A DNA stretch of 64,000 nucleotides from Diploptera punctata (GCA_030220185.1 JASPKZ010007250.1:719001-783000), one strand, 5' to 3'. Shown: positions 19,683 through 29,734, numbered from the stretch's first letter. Made by a program: numbers and translations. The notes: generated by a model not told the origin, from the letters alone.

Positions 19683-20150
19683 ATATTGTTCTAATACTGT
19701 ATGACAAGTTATAATTAAAATTAGAAATTAAACACCCGGGATATCGATTTAATACGATAAATTCATTTTGCACATACATGGAGTTAATAAGGGGTACCAC
19801 TTGACGTTGTATGTTGTTATAGATAATTTAGCACCCACCTGTATCAACACACGCGCATGAACACAACACACTGAGCTCACCTCAACACCGAGATTGTATA
19901 TATACCTGATAGGTGTATTCGCATCTGTCTCAAGGACGTACAACATTCTGGTCAGTTTCGCACATCCCTCCCAACTGGTTGCGCTTCTGTTTCCACAAAT
20001 TGCACTTTTTTTTGTCTTTTCCAGTAACTCTACTGTCTACTAATCTAAATCGCATTTATTCCTCGTTTCTAAGAACAGCCATTCATATAAAACTAGTTTT
20101 TAAGGTTATGTGATATCTCGAAAAGACTTCCGTAATATATAACGGAAGGA
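19683..20150. other. Unassigned stretch
   Basis: No gene or repeat recognised. Confidence 0.45.
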
Positions 20151-20154
20151 AAAT

Positions 20155-20335
20155 ATAGCGATGAAATCTTCTTAGGAAAACCACAGGAAAACGCCCACTA
20201 GGTAGGCCAAGAATGAGATTAGATAATAAAATTAACCATGCCTTCAGGAACGTGAAATATGTAGGGAGGTGATTGGAAAACAGTAGCTGATGATAGCGAT
20301 ATATGGAGAGCTTTATGTCCATGCCGACATGTTTC
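20155..20335 (+). pseudogene. LINE-A 3' coding tail, degenerate
   Basis: GGAAAACCACAGGAAAACGC CCACTAGGTAGGCCAAGAAT corresponds to the GKPEGKRPxGRPR block. It is followed by GATTGGAAAACAGTAGC and GATATATGGAGAGCTTTATG (DWKxxA, DIWRAL). The frame is broken. Confidence 0.8.
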
Positions 20336-20447
20336 TCCAGTGAGATAGTTTGACTTAATTAGGCCACGAACATTTTTATTTTTTTTAACCACACAACGAC
20401 ATGGAAGACCGCTTTGGCTCAATACGGGGACCACCTTCGAGATAAAA

Positions 20448-20710
20448 CGAATATTTATGACTATTTAACGTATGTCCCAAATGGGAGTCACGTTTCAATT
20501 AATATTGTTTTACAACCAATCACAGTCGTGTTTCACCTCGATAATTATCGATTTGTGTTCATCATATTAAAGAAAGCTCCTCCTTTTTAATATTCTAAAC
20601 AGGCCAGAGCATTATTTTTTGCAATGACTGAATCTCCAACAAGTACATCGAATGTAACAAACAATGAACAGATTACTTTGAACTACACATTTGATAATAC
20701 ATATGGTACG
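20448..20710 (-). mobile_element. Element R copy 3, partial
   Basis: Begins with GACTATTTAACGTATGTCCC and contains CAACCAATCACAGTCGTGTT. It stops after the CAGTCAC-type region, so about the last 40 percent of the element in its own orientation is present. Confidence 0.75.
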
Positions 20711-20842
20711 TCTAGAATGTAATTATTGTTTACAAAATATTGTCATTCAATCTAGAGTTAACGATTGAAATATAAAATGTACAAGATAGAAAAGTCAGAT
20801 AAAAACCTATTGACATAGAATAAATTTAGTTGCCGAGAAGAA

Positions 20843-21130
20843 TTGATTATAAGACTGGCCTTTGAATTTGGCGGGCAGCGACGAGAGTCGGGTCTCGCCT
20901 TGTATGGTGTGGGGGAGATTCATGAGCTGTCGACTCACAAATCGGTGAACTCGCTGAGAAATTTCAACGTGAGTCTTACTTCCATTCTGGAAAAATCGGT
21001 TCTTGAGTCTTCCAATCGAAATAAGTCTAGACTGGGATTCCATAATGTTACTACTCTCGCATGTTTAAAATGGTGCGAGGGTCTAACTGCCAAGTCGTGT
21101 TCAAAGTGTGGACGAGTAAAAGTGGCCTAA
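20843..21130 (+). other. 95-codon open frame of unknown nature
   Basis: The frame sits in a stretch less AT-rich than its neighbours. The product has a cysteine cluster near the C terminus (CLKWCEG ... SCSKCG) but no family I recognise. An overlapping open frame of 78 codons exists on the opposite strand. There is no signal for splicing, promoter or poly(A) that I can defend. It could be an exon, an unrecognised repeat or chance. Confidence 0.25.
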
Positions 21131-21410
21131 GTATGAAGACGTCAGCGAGTGTAAAAAAAACCGAGTTATAAAATAATCATTGCAGAAGAGACTCTATTAG
21201 CAGCAAATTATTTCAGTGAAATAAGTGAAACATTGCGAAATAAATTGAATGTTGAAATTTCGTGTAAATATTTGTAAAGTTAATTTCAAATAGGCCTATG
21301 TACGTAGGCCTAAATACCGCTACACGCGCTCTAATATAAAATAGGCCTTTTGGAACCCGGCCTTCTTGTTTTTAAAATATTTTAACCTAGTTGAGAACGA
21401 TGGGACGTAT
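21131..21410. other. Unassigned stretch
   Basis: AT-rich, nothing recognised. Confidence 0.45.
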
Positions 21411-21411
21411 C

Positions 21412-21748
21412 AGGTACTTACTTACTCACTGGCACTATGGCCGCGCAGACATAAGCTCTCCATACATCCCTATCCTGAGCTAATGCTTTCCAATCATTCC
21501 CTGTATAATCTACTTCCCTCAAATCATACTTAATGTTATTCTCCCACCTCATTCTTGGTCTACCAACTGGGCGTTTTTCTTCTGGCTTTCCTACAAGAAC
21601 CTTCCATGAGCGTCTTTCATTCCCCATACGCGCAACATGTACTGCCCATCGCAGTCTACGAGACTTAACTGTTCTTATTATATCTGGTTTCCTATAAAGA
21701 CCATGCAGTTCATTGTTATGTAGTCTTCTCCATTCACTGTGTTCATTC
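21412..21748 (-). pseudogene. LINE-A 3' end with tetranucleotide tail
   Basis: Frame 21627-21418 encodes MGNERRSWKVLVGKPEEKRP, then VGRPRMRWENNIKYD and LREVDYTGNDWKALAQDRD, the conserved LINE-A C terminus. The element ends CCAGTGAGTAAGTAAG, the short tetranucleotide tail seen in other copies. It is 5' truncated near 21748. Confidence 0.9.
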
Positions 21749-21771
21749 CATTATTTGTATATGGTATTTGT

Positions 21772-21955
21772 ATATGGTCTCGAAGTAGAGTCACTGCCTT
21801 GGACGCAGAAGGCCCGGTTCAATCCCCAGTCGAGACAGGTTTCGTAGGTGATATTTTTTTTGTTTTTTTTCCTCACCTGTAAGACAAATTTCAGAAAACT
21901 TCAAGGCCCAAAAGGTTCCCGATCATTATCTGGCCATCATAATCATCATTATCAT
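21772..21955 (+). mobile_element. SINE-A, diverged, short
   Basis: TATGGTCTCGAAGTAGAGTC, GGTTCAATCCCCAGTCGAGA and CTCACCTGTAAGACAAATTT match the head and body. The tail is a short CATC-rich run. Confidence 0.85.
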
Positions 21956-22195
21956 ATTCGCCATGTTTAGTGTGAATGTGTATGTGTGAATGGCGTGTTT
22001 CAGAATCTTAATGTTGTGTTGTCTCGGAGGAGGCCTTGACATTAAGCTGGCCACACATTCGGGCAGGCCCTTCATGTCCTTGAGTGGCCAAAAAGTAGGT
22101 GTGGGATCCATAGTTTAAAATCCCTCTCCCGACAGGTGGTCCCACTATAAGGCCCGAGTGGCGTGTGGTACATAAAAGTACATATGAGGTGAATG
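21956..22195. other. Unassigned stretch
   Basis: No clear assignment. GGGATCCATAGTTTAAAATC at 22105 may be a worn SINE-C body fragment. Confidence 0.35.
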
Positions 22196-22199
22196 GTTA

Positions 22200-22440
22200 A
22201 ATTGTATTAATGGAATGGAAGAAATAAAATATAAATATTTCCTATAAGTCAAGATGGATGCAAGATATTCATCGAATGGAAGATCTATCAACCTGCAGGA
22301 AGAAGAAGACCAGGACGTCAACTCAAAATACTTTTGGATGGTGTTACTACCGAGGCCGAAACATGTCAATAAACGGTCTAAATTCGTGAATGAACTATGA
22401 TAATAAGTATGGAGTACAAAGCAATGCACCAATAAATTTA
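22200..22440 (+). pseudogene. LINE post-RT tail (third type)
   Basis: In two frames joined by a slip: YKSRWMQDIHRMED, then PAGRRRPGRQLKILLDGVTT. The RW..HIHRM...GRRRPGRQ layout is a LINE tail, different in detail from LINE-A and LINE-B. Confidence 0.65.
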
Positions 22441-22565
22441 TCTACGAAAATATTTTTTCCGAGAAAACTGTACATTTGAGACACAAAAGGTATGATATTT
22501 TAAATTATGGGCTATTTACTACAAGGATTTCATACTTAAAATCTGCGAACTTATGTTACTTCCAT

Positions 22566-22958
22566 CGTCCACCGCTATGGTCTCGAGGTAACGTGCTGCC
22601 TTGTCACGCAACGGGTCCGATTTCGATCCCCGGTCGGGACAGTTACCTGGGTGAGGTTTTATCGGGGTTTTTCTTCACCTGTAAGACAAATGTCAAGAAA
22701 CTTTAAGGCCCAAACGGTCCCCGAACATCATATGGCCATCGCAATCATCATTCATACTCATCTTAGATTAAGCTTAGGATTAACGACTCTCCTGGCGCAC
22801 CATTATCATCATCATCATCATCATCCATCATATCATCGGGGCAACGTAACTCCGCCTTCCAGGCGCCCCAACGTCAGAAGTGGGTTACAATTACGCCAAT
22901 GCCAAGAGAGAACACCAGAAATGTTCAAAAGGACAACCTGGGGCTTAAATTTTTTTTT
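22566..22958 (+). mobile_element. SINE-A (long-tailed form), complete
   Basis: The head TCCACCGCTATGGTCTCGAG has a box B-like TTTCGATCCC. The body TTCACCTGTAAGACAAATGT is followed by the tail TAGATTAAGCTTAGG, then GGCGCACCATTATC, (ATC)n and AGGCGCCCCAACGTCAGAAG, ending ACCTGGGGC plus a T-rich run. At ~390 bp it is the reference copy for the SINE-A interrupted by the tRNA array. Confidence 0.85.
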
Positions 22959-23320
22959 TCTTACTGCGAAGACACTTCCTTTTGTGTTGTTTCGTTCAGT
23001 GCATAATGACCTTTAGGGCAATGCTGACAGTACAGATATCAGTCATGTTATAAAATGACATTAAATTTGATAACATTAAGTGGGTTGTAAAGATTACGCG
23101 TTCTTACTGATTTATTTCGTACCAACTTTTATTACATCCGTATTCCACGTTTAATGCATTATTATTATCACCATTGTTTTGTACGAGTATTCTAATGCCT
23201 TCAAACAGGCTTATACAGATTGGAAATTAAAGAGTGAAAATCCTAGAACTATTTTTAGTTTTACTTATTATCTTTACATACACAAAATGAGAAGAATTAA
23301 AAAATAGTTTTACAAAACTA
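22959..23320. other. Unassigned AT-rich stretch
   Basis: No gene or repeat recognised. Confidence 0.5.
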
Positions 23321-23378
23321 AAACATTAATATAAAATTATAGAATATTCACCTGAAAGGTCCGTCTCAACTTAATTGA

Positions 23379-23720
23379 TCATTTAACTGTAGCGCTTTCG
23401 GGACTTGTCCCATCATCGGCAGGATTCAAAACTGGTGTTTCACTGAAGATCTGGTAGAGGGGGTTGCATGTATTGGGTTCGTTTTCGTTTATCAGGCTGT
23501 CGTTGTTGTGAGCTGCTTTCATGATTTCCATCTCTTCGAGTACGTTTATCTTCGCTGGATTATTTTCTCTGTGCATTACTGTTAGGGTGTTTTCAATATT
23601 TAACATGCGATGTCCTTCATGGATAACGTGTTTTGCATAGTTTGATTTCCCTTCTGCGTGAATGAAGTCTCGAAAATGTTCTTTGAATCTGATGTTAAAA
23701 CTCCTGTTTGTCCTTCCTAT
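23379..23720 (-). pseudogene. Penelope-like GIY-YIG endonuclease C-terminal part, left arm
   Basis: The minus-strand frame includes NKFYIGRTNRSFNIRFKEHF, with the YIG half of the GIY-YIG nuclease motif and the conserved arginine and EH. It then reads YAKHVIHEGHRML, and ends DDGTSPESATVK. Penelope-like retroelements couple this nuclease to a reverse transcriptase; only the nuclease and C terminus are left here. The open frame continues past 23720 to 23831, but that N-terminal portion is antisense of the other arm and not genuine protein. One asparagine is inserted (HNNDS) relative to the right arm. Confidence 0.85.
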
Positions 23721-23724
23721 ATAA

Positions 23725-24107
23725 AATTTGTTTATAAACTGACATGTAAGGACTGCAACAAATTTTATATAGTAAGGACAAACAGGAGTTTTAACATCAG
23801 ATTCAAAGAACATTTTCGAGACTTCATTCACGCAGAAGGGAAATCAAGCTATGCAAAACACGTTATCCATGAAGGACATCGCATGTTAAATATTGAAAAC
23901 ACCCTAACAGTAATGCACAGAGAAAATAATCCAGCGAAGATAAACGTACTCGAAGAGATGGAAATCATGAAAGCAGCTCACAACGACAGCTTGATAAACG
24001 AAAACGAACCCAATACATGCAACCCCCTCTACCAGATCTTCAGTAAAACACCAGTTTTGAATCCTGCCGATGATGGGACAAGTCCCGAAAGCGCTACAGT
24101 TAAATGA
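23725..24107 (+). pseudogene. Penelope-like GIY-YIG endonuclease C-terminal part, right arm
   Basis: From 23730 the frame reads VYKLTCKDCNKFYIVRTNRS, then FNIRFKEHFRDFIHAEGKSS, and ends DDGTSPESATVK. The leading VYKLTC and CKDC are the first half of the GIY-YIG domain with its paired cysteines. Here the YIG glycine is changed to valine (YIV), so this arm would be nuclease-impaired even if expressed. The open frame nominally starts at 23658, but residues before about 23725 are antisense of the left arm. Confidence 0.85.
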
Positions 24108-24194
24108 TTAATTAAGTTGAGGAGACGGACCTTTCAGGCGAATATTCTATAATTTTATATTAATTTTGAATAAACCTCAACGGAACACATCATG

Positions 24195-24290
24195 AATCTT
24201 ATAAAAGTTGAAAACTAAAACAAAACGCTATATTAGAAAACCGAATTAAAAAATGAAAAATAATTTTAATTTCCAACACGCCGTTGTTGT
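24195..24290 (+). repeat. Arm fragment of the foldback element seen at 60476-60933
   Basis: AAAACTAAAACAAAACGCTA, TTAGAAAACCGAATTAAAAA and AATAATTTTAATTTCCAACA match the outer part of that element's arm. Confidence 0.75.
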
Positions 24291-24525
24291 AAGTACGACA
24301 AAACACACTATCGCGCAAAAAGTGCATTTTACGTTTTTCTCTTTAATCTGTATATTATGCTTTGATAGCGTGTTTTGTGTTTTGTTAGAATATAAGATAT
24401 AGGTTATGTCGCCTATTAACTACGAACTAAAGTGTCACTGATTGATGTAATAGTAGATAAAAAAATAATTATTCAAGTAAATAGATTTCTTTTTTCAATA
24501 TTAAGATCGTAAAAACACTTTAAGT
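24291..24525. other. Unassigned AT-rich stretch
   Basis: Nothing recognised. Confidence 0.45.
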
Positions 24526-24526
24526 A

Positions 24527-25195
24527 GACTATTTAACTCATGCCCTAAATGACAGTCAATGACCAATCGCATTTCAATGAATTTTTATTTACAACCAATC
24601 ACAGTCGTTTTTCACCTCGATTTTATCACTTTCATTGTACGAAGTGGCTCCCAGATTGTATATATAGTGCAAGAATGTAACCGGATTCTGCTTGCGAGAT
24701 ATAATAGAAAAACATTCGTAGCAATTGACTATACCATATAAAAAAAAAGAAACCACTGTTTGCACTTTCTTAAACGTATTATTTCCCAGGAATTAACGTT
24801 GCGGAAAAACATAATTGACATATTTACATCGTAGGACATTAGAAATTAATTAATAACCTGTAATAATGTGTTTCATTTTTTCTCCACTAGTGTGCATTTT
24901 TGCAATGTTGCGATTCTATTTAGCAATAAATATGATCTGGTTGCAGTGATGAACAAATGAAATATAACGTTTCTCTTCTTTTTTTTTTCAAACATCGCCG
25001 TTTACATTAAATGTATAAATGTTTTAAAATAACTATAGTTAAATAACGATTTGTGAGTAAACAGCTTAATTTTATTCGTTAAATAGTCCTAACAAATGCC
25101 ACTCTTGATTTCCAAACTCTCTCGATAAATTCACTCCTCATTTCGTAAGTCGTGAATGTATCGATAATTTGCAACTCACTAGTGGCATTACTTAT
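24527..25195 (-). mobile_element. Element R copy 4
   Basis: Complete copy from GACTATTTAACTCATGCCCT to AGTGGCATTACTTATGA, reversed relative to copy 1. It contains the TTCAAACATCGCCGTTTACA landmark. It directly abuts copy 5. Confidence 0.85.
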
Positions 25196-25775
25196 GACTA
25201 TTTAACTCATGCCCCACATGGGAGTCAATCACCAATCACATTTCAATGATTTTTTATTTACAACCAATCACAGTCGTGTTTCGACTAAAATTTACCAACT
25301 AAAGTTTATCATAATAAAGAAAGCACCTCTTTTTTAACATCCTGAATAGGCCATAGCATTATTTTGCAGTGACTGACCCTCCAAGAAATACGGCTACCAG
25401 ATTGTATATATAGTGCATGAATGTCAACACATAGCGCATGCGGGAGTTAATATAAAAACATTTGTAGCAATTGATTATACCACCAGAAAACGAAACCATT
25501 GTTTACACTTTCTTAAATGAATTTTTTTCCAGGTAATAACATTGGTTGCAGTGATAAACAAAAGAAGCAGATGAAGCGTACCTATCGTTTCTCATTTGTT
25601 TTCAAACATCGCCGTTTACATTAAATATATAAATATTTTAAGATAACTATATTCAAATAATGATTCGTGAGTAAACAGCTTAATGTTATTCGTTAAATAG
25701 TCCTAACAAATACCACTCTTGATTTCCAAATTCTCTAGATAAATTGCAACTCACTCGTGGCATTACTTATGAATA
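25196..25775 (-). mobile_element. Element R copy 5
   Basis: Starts immediately after copy 4 (TTACTTATGACTATTTAACT spans the join). It is ~90 bp shorter because of an internal deletion between GTAATAACATTG and the GATGAAGCG region. Same orientation as copy 4. Confidence 0.85.
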
Positions 25776-26185
25776 TACGCACATTTTTGTAAATGACATC
25801 TATGTATTCTCCATATCATTATGTACTTACGAAAGTTTAGTCAAAACTAATTTTAATGTGGATGAGTGTATCTAGAAATTACAACAAAACAACTGTTTTA
25901 TCACTTCACAATGACACTACTGTGAAAATAAAATACGAAAATTGTTCCGGATAAAGGCGTTCTGTGTAATTATGCAATAATCAGTAACCGGAACACGTAG
26001 AATAATCAATGACCGTGGCCTAAATGACATCCAATTGTTCATCGATAGGAAGTCATTGACTATCACCTTATAGATGCGAATCCTTTCATAGAATACGTTA
26101 TCCAATTTCCTCAACGACACCTTCACTATTTCCTTATAGAATCAATACTAATAAAATTAATTGATAATACCGTTGAGGTGGAGAG
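25776..26185. other. Unassigned stretch
   Basis: No gene or repeat recognised. A 69-codon minus-strand frame has no signature. Confidence 0.45.
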
Positions 26186-26188
26186 TCA

Positions 26189-26540
26189 TAAAATAAAATA
26201 AGTTAAAATATACCTTTTTAGGTAAAATCCGTCCTCAACTTATAAAATATGTAATCTTTATGACTGTAGACCTTTCATGACATCCGTTCCATCTTCAGCA
26301 GGTCCATTTTCGCTACAACATCCAGTATGATGGTTGATGCTGCTGGTCCTAATGTAGTCACGACAACACCACATTAGGACCAGCAGCATCAACCATCATA
26401 CTGGATGTTGTAGCGAAGAGGAACGTGCTGAAGATGGACGGATGTTCTGAAAGGCCAACAGGCATAACAATTACATTTTTTATAAGTTGGGGACGACGGA
26501 CTTTACCTAAAAAAGTATATTTTAACTTATTTTATTTTAT
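26189..26540. mobile_element. Penelope-like 3' ends, head-to-head foldback
   Basis: A 352 bp inverted repeat with arms 26189-26355 and 26371-26540 around a 15-base loop. The inner ~40 bp (GGTTGATGCTGCTGGTCCTA) are perfectly mirrored, whereas the outer parts differ at several positions and by small indels. Each arm points outward with GCTGAAGATGG, TTCTGAAAGG and AAGTTGGGGACGACGGA, as in the single arm at 10374-10548. It is a second example of the arrangement at 23325-24164. Confidence 0.75.
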
Positions 26541-26648
26541 TCCTTACAGAAACTTATAAAATGATGTACCTTGTAGGTCCATCACCTCAACTTTAAAAAT
26601 GTTGAATAACTGTAATGCTTTATCCAGGGTCAGTGACAACGGCTGTCA
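26541..26648. other. Short unassigned stretch
   Basis: Gap between the foldback and element R copy 6; nothing recognised. Confidence 0.4.
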
Positions 26649-26649
26649 G

Positions 26650-27292
26650 TTTATGCTATTTAAGTCATGCCTCAAATGGCAGTCAATGAACAATCATATT
26701 TCAATGAATTTTGATTTACAACCAGTCACAGTCGTTTTTCACCTCGGTTTTAACACTTTAATTTTATCGCTTTCATTTTTATCAAGTGGCTCCCAGATTG
26801 AATATATAGTGCACGAATGTAACCAGATTCTGCTTGCGAGATATAATAGAAAACATTCGTAGCATTTGATTATACCATTAAAGAAAGACATCACTGTTTG
26901 CACTTTCTTAAAAGTATTATTTCCCAGAAATTAACATTACAGAAAAATATAATTGATATATTTACATCATAGGACATCTGAAATTAATTAATAACCTGTA
27001 ATGATGTGTTTCATTTTTTCTCCACTACGGTGCATTGTTACAATATTGCGATTCTATTTGGCAATAAATATGATCTGGTTGCAGTGATGCACAAATGAAA
27101 CATAACGTTTTCTCATTTGTTTTCAAACATCGTCGTTTACATTAAATATAACAAAATTTTAAATTAACTATATTTAAATAATGATTTGTAAGTAAACAGC
27201 TTAATTTTGTTCGTTAAATAGTCCTAACCAATGCCACTCTTGATTTCCAAATTCTCTAGATAAATTGAAAATCACTCGTGGCATTACTTATG
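26650..27292 (-). mobile_element. Element R copy 6
   Basis: From TGCTATTTAAGTCATGCCTC to CACTCGTGGCATTACTTATG, reversed relative to copy 1, full length. It directly abuts a LINE-A copy. Confidence 0.85.
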
Positions 27293-28205
27293 ATAATGTA
27301 GTATTATGGGCGATATCGAGAATATACAGAGGGCCACACGCACACTCTACTGAGTAACATTAAGAAATATACTATATAATGGAAATGGGCAGTTCAGAAC
27401 AAATGAGGGAAATTTTGAAGAAGTGGCTGAATTCAAATATCTAGGAACAATAAGTACAACTAGGAATGAGATGCACAGAGAAATTAAACACAGGCTCAAT
27501 TCAGAAAATGCGTGCTATTATGCATTACAGACACGCTAATCATCTCAACTCCTTTAAAAAAACATTAAACTGAAAATATATAAAACTGTTATTCTTCCAG
27601 TTGTATTATATGGATGCGAAACACGGACTCTTACTTTAAGGGAAGAAATAAGATTACGAGTATTTGAGAATAAAATTGTTAGGAAAATTTTGGACCAAAG
27701 AAAGATAAACAAACAAGTGAACGGAGAAAACAACGCAGCAATGAGCTACATGGTCTTTATAGGAAACCAGATATAATAAAAGTTAAAAATTAAATTGTAC
27801 CTGTTGTTAGGTGCCGTCGTCCTCAGCTTTGTTAAAATATTGTATATAAAATTAACAGGAGCGCTTTCGGAAGTTATCTTACATCTTCTGCAGGTTGAGT
27901 TTCCGCTACTAATTTTTAACTTTCGTCATATGTCTTCACCTCAACGGAATTTGATATGAATTTTACTAGTATTGACAGATATAATAAGAACAGTTAAGTC
28001 TCGTAGACTGCGATGGGTAGCACATGTGACACGTATGGGGAATGAAAGAGGTCCATGGAAGCTTTTTGTAAGAAAGCCAGAGGTAAAACGCTCAGTTGGT
28101 AGACCAAGAATGAGGCGGGAGAATAACGTTAACTATGATTTGAAGTAAGTAGATTACACAGAGGATGATTACAAAACATTAGCTCAGGATAGGTCATTAA
28201 ACTCT
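27293..28205 (+). pseudogene. LINE-A copy split by a Penelope-like insertion
   Basis: The first part (27293-27779) follows LINE-A from the decayed YADD region (GATAATGTAGTATTATGGGC, where another copy reads GATGATGTAGTACTATTGGC). It passes through AATATCTAGGAACAATAAGT to ATGGTCTTTATAGGAAACCA. The second part (27977-28205) carries the CGTAGACTGCGATGGG and GGTAGACCAAGAATGAGGCG blocks. The break is an insertion at 27780-27976 with an 11 bp TSD. Stops and frameshifts throughout. Confidence 0.85.
27780..27976 (-). mobile_element. Penelope-like 3' end inserted in LINE-A, 11 bp TSD
   Basis: Flanked by AGATATAATAA at 27769-27779 and 27977-27987. On the minus strand it reads CCTGCAGAAGATGTAAGATA, CTTCCGAAAGCGCTCCTG, then GCTGAGGACGACGGCACCTA and ACAGGTACAATTTAATTTTT. 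These parallel the C terminus and tail of the coding Penelope-like copy (GATGATGGG..AAGTCCCGAAAGCGC). It is about 200 bp and heavily 5' truncated. Confidence 0.7.
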
Positions 28206-28616
28206 GGGTTCGAAAGTGCCCCAGGATTTATAGTTAATATTATTATTGTTGTTGTTTATGAGGATCGGTTCTGGAAACTCGTAAAATTACTTACTGTGTT
28301 GTACTGCGGTTGTGTTTTTGCATGTCGTGACATTGTGCTGGTCGTATAGGACTCACACTAACTTGTTTCCTGGCAGATAACATATCATTTCACTTCCCGG
28401 CTTCTTTCTAATATTTACTGTTTGGAATTATGTGTAATGCGAATATAAACTGTGGCCACTGTGGAATTTTCCACTCCCATTTCTAAGACTTATCACCGAA
28501 TCGTGCTCGCGGCCTGAGGCAGCATCATGCTTTGAGTGTCAAATACGGTGCAATAGTTGTTACTATACCAACTTTTGATTCCGATATTAATTGTATTGTA
28601 TTCATAACTTGTAATC

Positions 28617-28620
<4 letters not shown>
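28206..28620. other. Unassigned stretch, perhaps upstream part of a LINE 3' UTR
   Basis: Follows the LINE-A copy and precedes a jockey/CR1-type 3' end. No protein motif seen. Confidence 0.4.
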
Positions 28621-28659
<39 letters not shown>

Positions 28660-28754
28660 AATTTAGATTTAAGACTTTTCTTTTGTATTTTTTTAAACCT
28701 GGTTGAGTGGTAGACAAGGCCTTAAGGCCTTAACTCTGCCAGGTAAAATAAAGC

Positions 28755-28795
<41 letters not shown>
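28621..28795 (+). mobile_element. Jockey/CR1-type LINE 3' end
   Basis: After a (TA)n run (28621-28656) the sequence CTGGTTGAGTGGTAGACAAG GCCTTAAGGCCTTAACTCTG CCAG and an (ATT)n tail match the 3' end of the LINE at 16613-17879 in the opposite orientation. Confidence 0.8.
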
Positions 28796-28798
<3 letters not shown>

Positions 28799-28912
28799 TT
28801 GCAGGTTCAAACCCGGTCAGGTTTGATGGATTTTGAAGCGAAGTTATTGAGGTTGTTCCAATCAAAATATTTTTAAAAAATACATATTTTTGTTTATCCT
28901 ACTTGGCATACA
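28796..28912. other. Short unassigned stretch
   Basis: TTTGCAGGTTCAAACCCGGT at 28798 resembles a SINE box B, but no further structure is visible. Confidence 0.35.
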
Positions 28913-29176
28913 CATTCTTCTTCTTCTTCACTTCCTGGCTTTTGGCAAGAGTTGCCTGTTCCGTCTTCACTAATAGATCTAAGACCATCTCTTCCGAGGA
29001 CGTCCGACATCTCTTCTTCCTCTTGGAAAATAATGGAAGATTTTATTTGGTAATCTACTTTCTTCCATTCTTTCTACATGTTCTTTCCACTGTATCTTGT
29101 TGTTAAATATCTTTTCTTTTATGGAGTAGATCTGCAGTTTTTCACGGATATCCTCGTTTCTTATCTGGTCCATTCT
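28913..29176 (-). pseudogene. LINE-B-like reverse transcriptase tail
   Basis: Minus frame: MDQIRNEDIREKLQIYSIKE, then WKEHVERMEESRLPNKI, then GRRDVGRPRKRWS. The 3' end at 28913 has a GAAGAAGAAGAA tail. It is 5' truncated and abuts a SINE-B body. Confidence 0.85.
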
Positions 29177-29179
29177 AGT

Positions 29180-29390
29180 GGCACACCCTCTGGCGGCACT
29201 ATGGCCCTGGGGTCGACTCAGCCTCTAACAGAAATGAGTACCAGACGCTTGTTCTGGGGATAAAGGCGGCCGTCACGCAGGGTTGACAACCCGGCTGACA
29301 TAAAGTGCCGAGAGTCTAGAAAAAGTGGGAGCCTTAACCTCCTACTACCCCAAGGGCCTCCGGGACTGTTGTGGGATCACTTTACAACAT
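29180..29390 (+). mobile_element. SINE-B body, head missing
   Basis: CACCCTCTGGCGGCACTATG GCCCTGGGGTCGACTCAGCC and CCTTAACCTCCTACTACC match SINE-B at 19198-19495. The tRNA-like head is lost (5' truncation). Confidence 0.85.
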
Positions 29391-29730
29391 AAAATTATGT
29401 TGTGTGAGTGAATGAAGAGTTAAAATATTGTATTAGGTATTAAGCAAAATAAGTGACGTCACATAAATAATAATGACAATATGAATGAGACCGCATATGT
29501 AAATCTTTACCCGTTCCCTGTCCTTTTTTATTTAAATTTAAATTATTTTTATGTAAATTTAATTTATAAAAACTTGTAACTTATATTAATGTATCGACTT
29601 CATGTATGTAGAAATACCTATGCACTCTTAGCCAATGTTAAGCTAAATCAATGTACACAGATTTATTAGCCATAAGAGGTAAAGTAAAGTAGATGGCTGT
29701 GAAAGAGTAAATAGTGTTAGTTACTAATTA
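29391..29730. other. Unassigned AT-rich stretch
   Basis: No gene or repeat recognised. Confidence 0.45.
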
Positions 29731-29734
29731 CAAA

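Larger units (their letters stand above)
23325..24164. mobile_element. Penelope-like element, two 5'-truncated copies head to head
   Basis: An 840 bp near-perfect palindrome. Its arms (23325-23731 and 23757-24164) each carry the C-terminal part of a Penelope-like protein plus the 3' tail. The truncated 5' ends meet at a ~25 bp centre. Both arms end in ATTAATATAAAATTATAGAA (read inward from each side). Identity between the arms is very high, so the event is recent. Adjacent or inverted partial copies are a known habit of Penelope-like elements. Confidence 0.9.

Noticed and set aside
23379..23831. Two overlapping ~150-codon genes on opposite strands
   Set aside because: The overlap is the centre of a palindrome. 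The first 20-odd residues of each frame are antisense of the other arm; only the shared C-terminal parts are real Penelope-like sequence.
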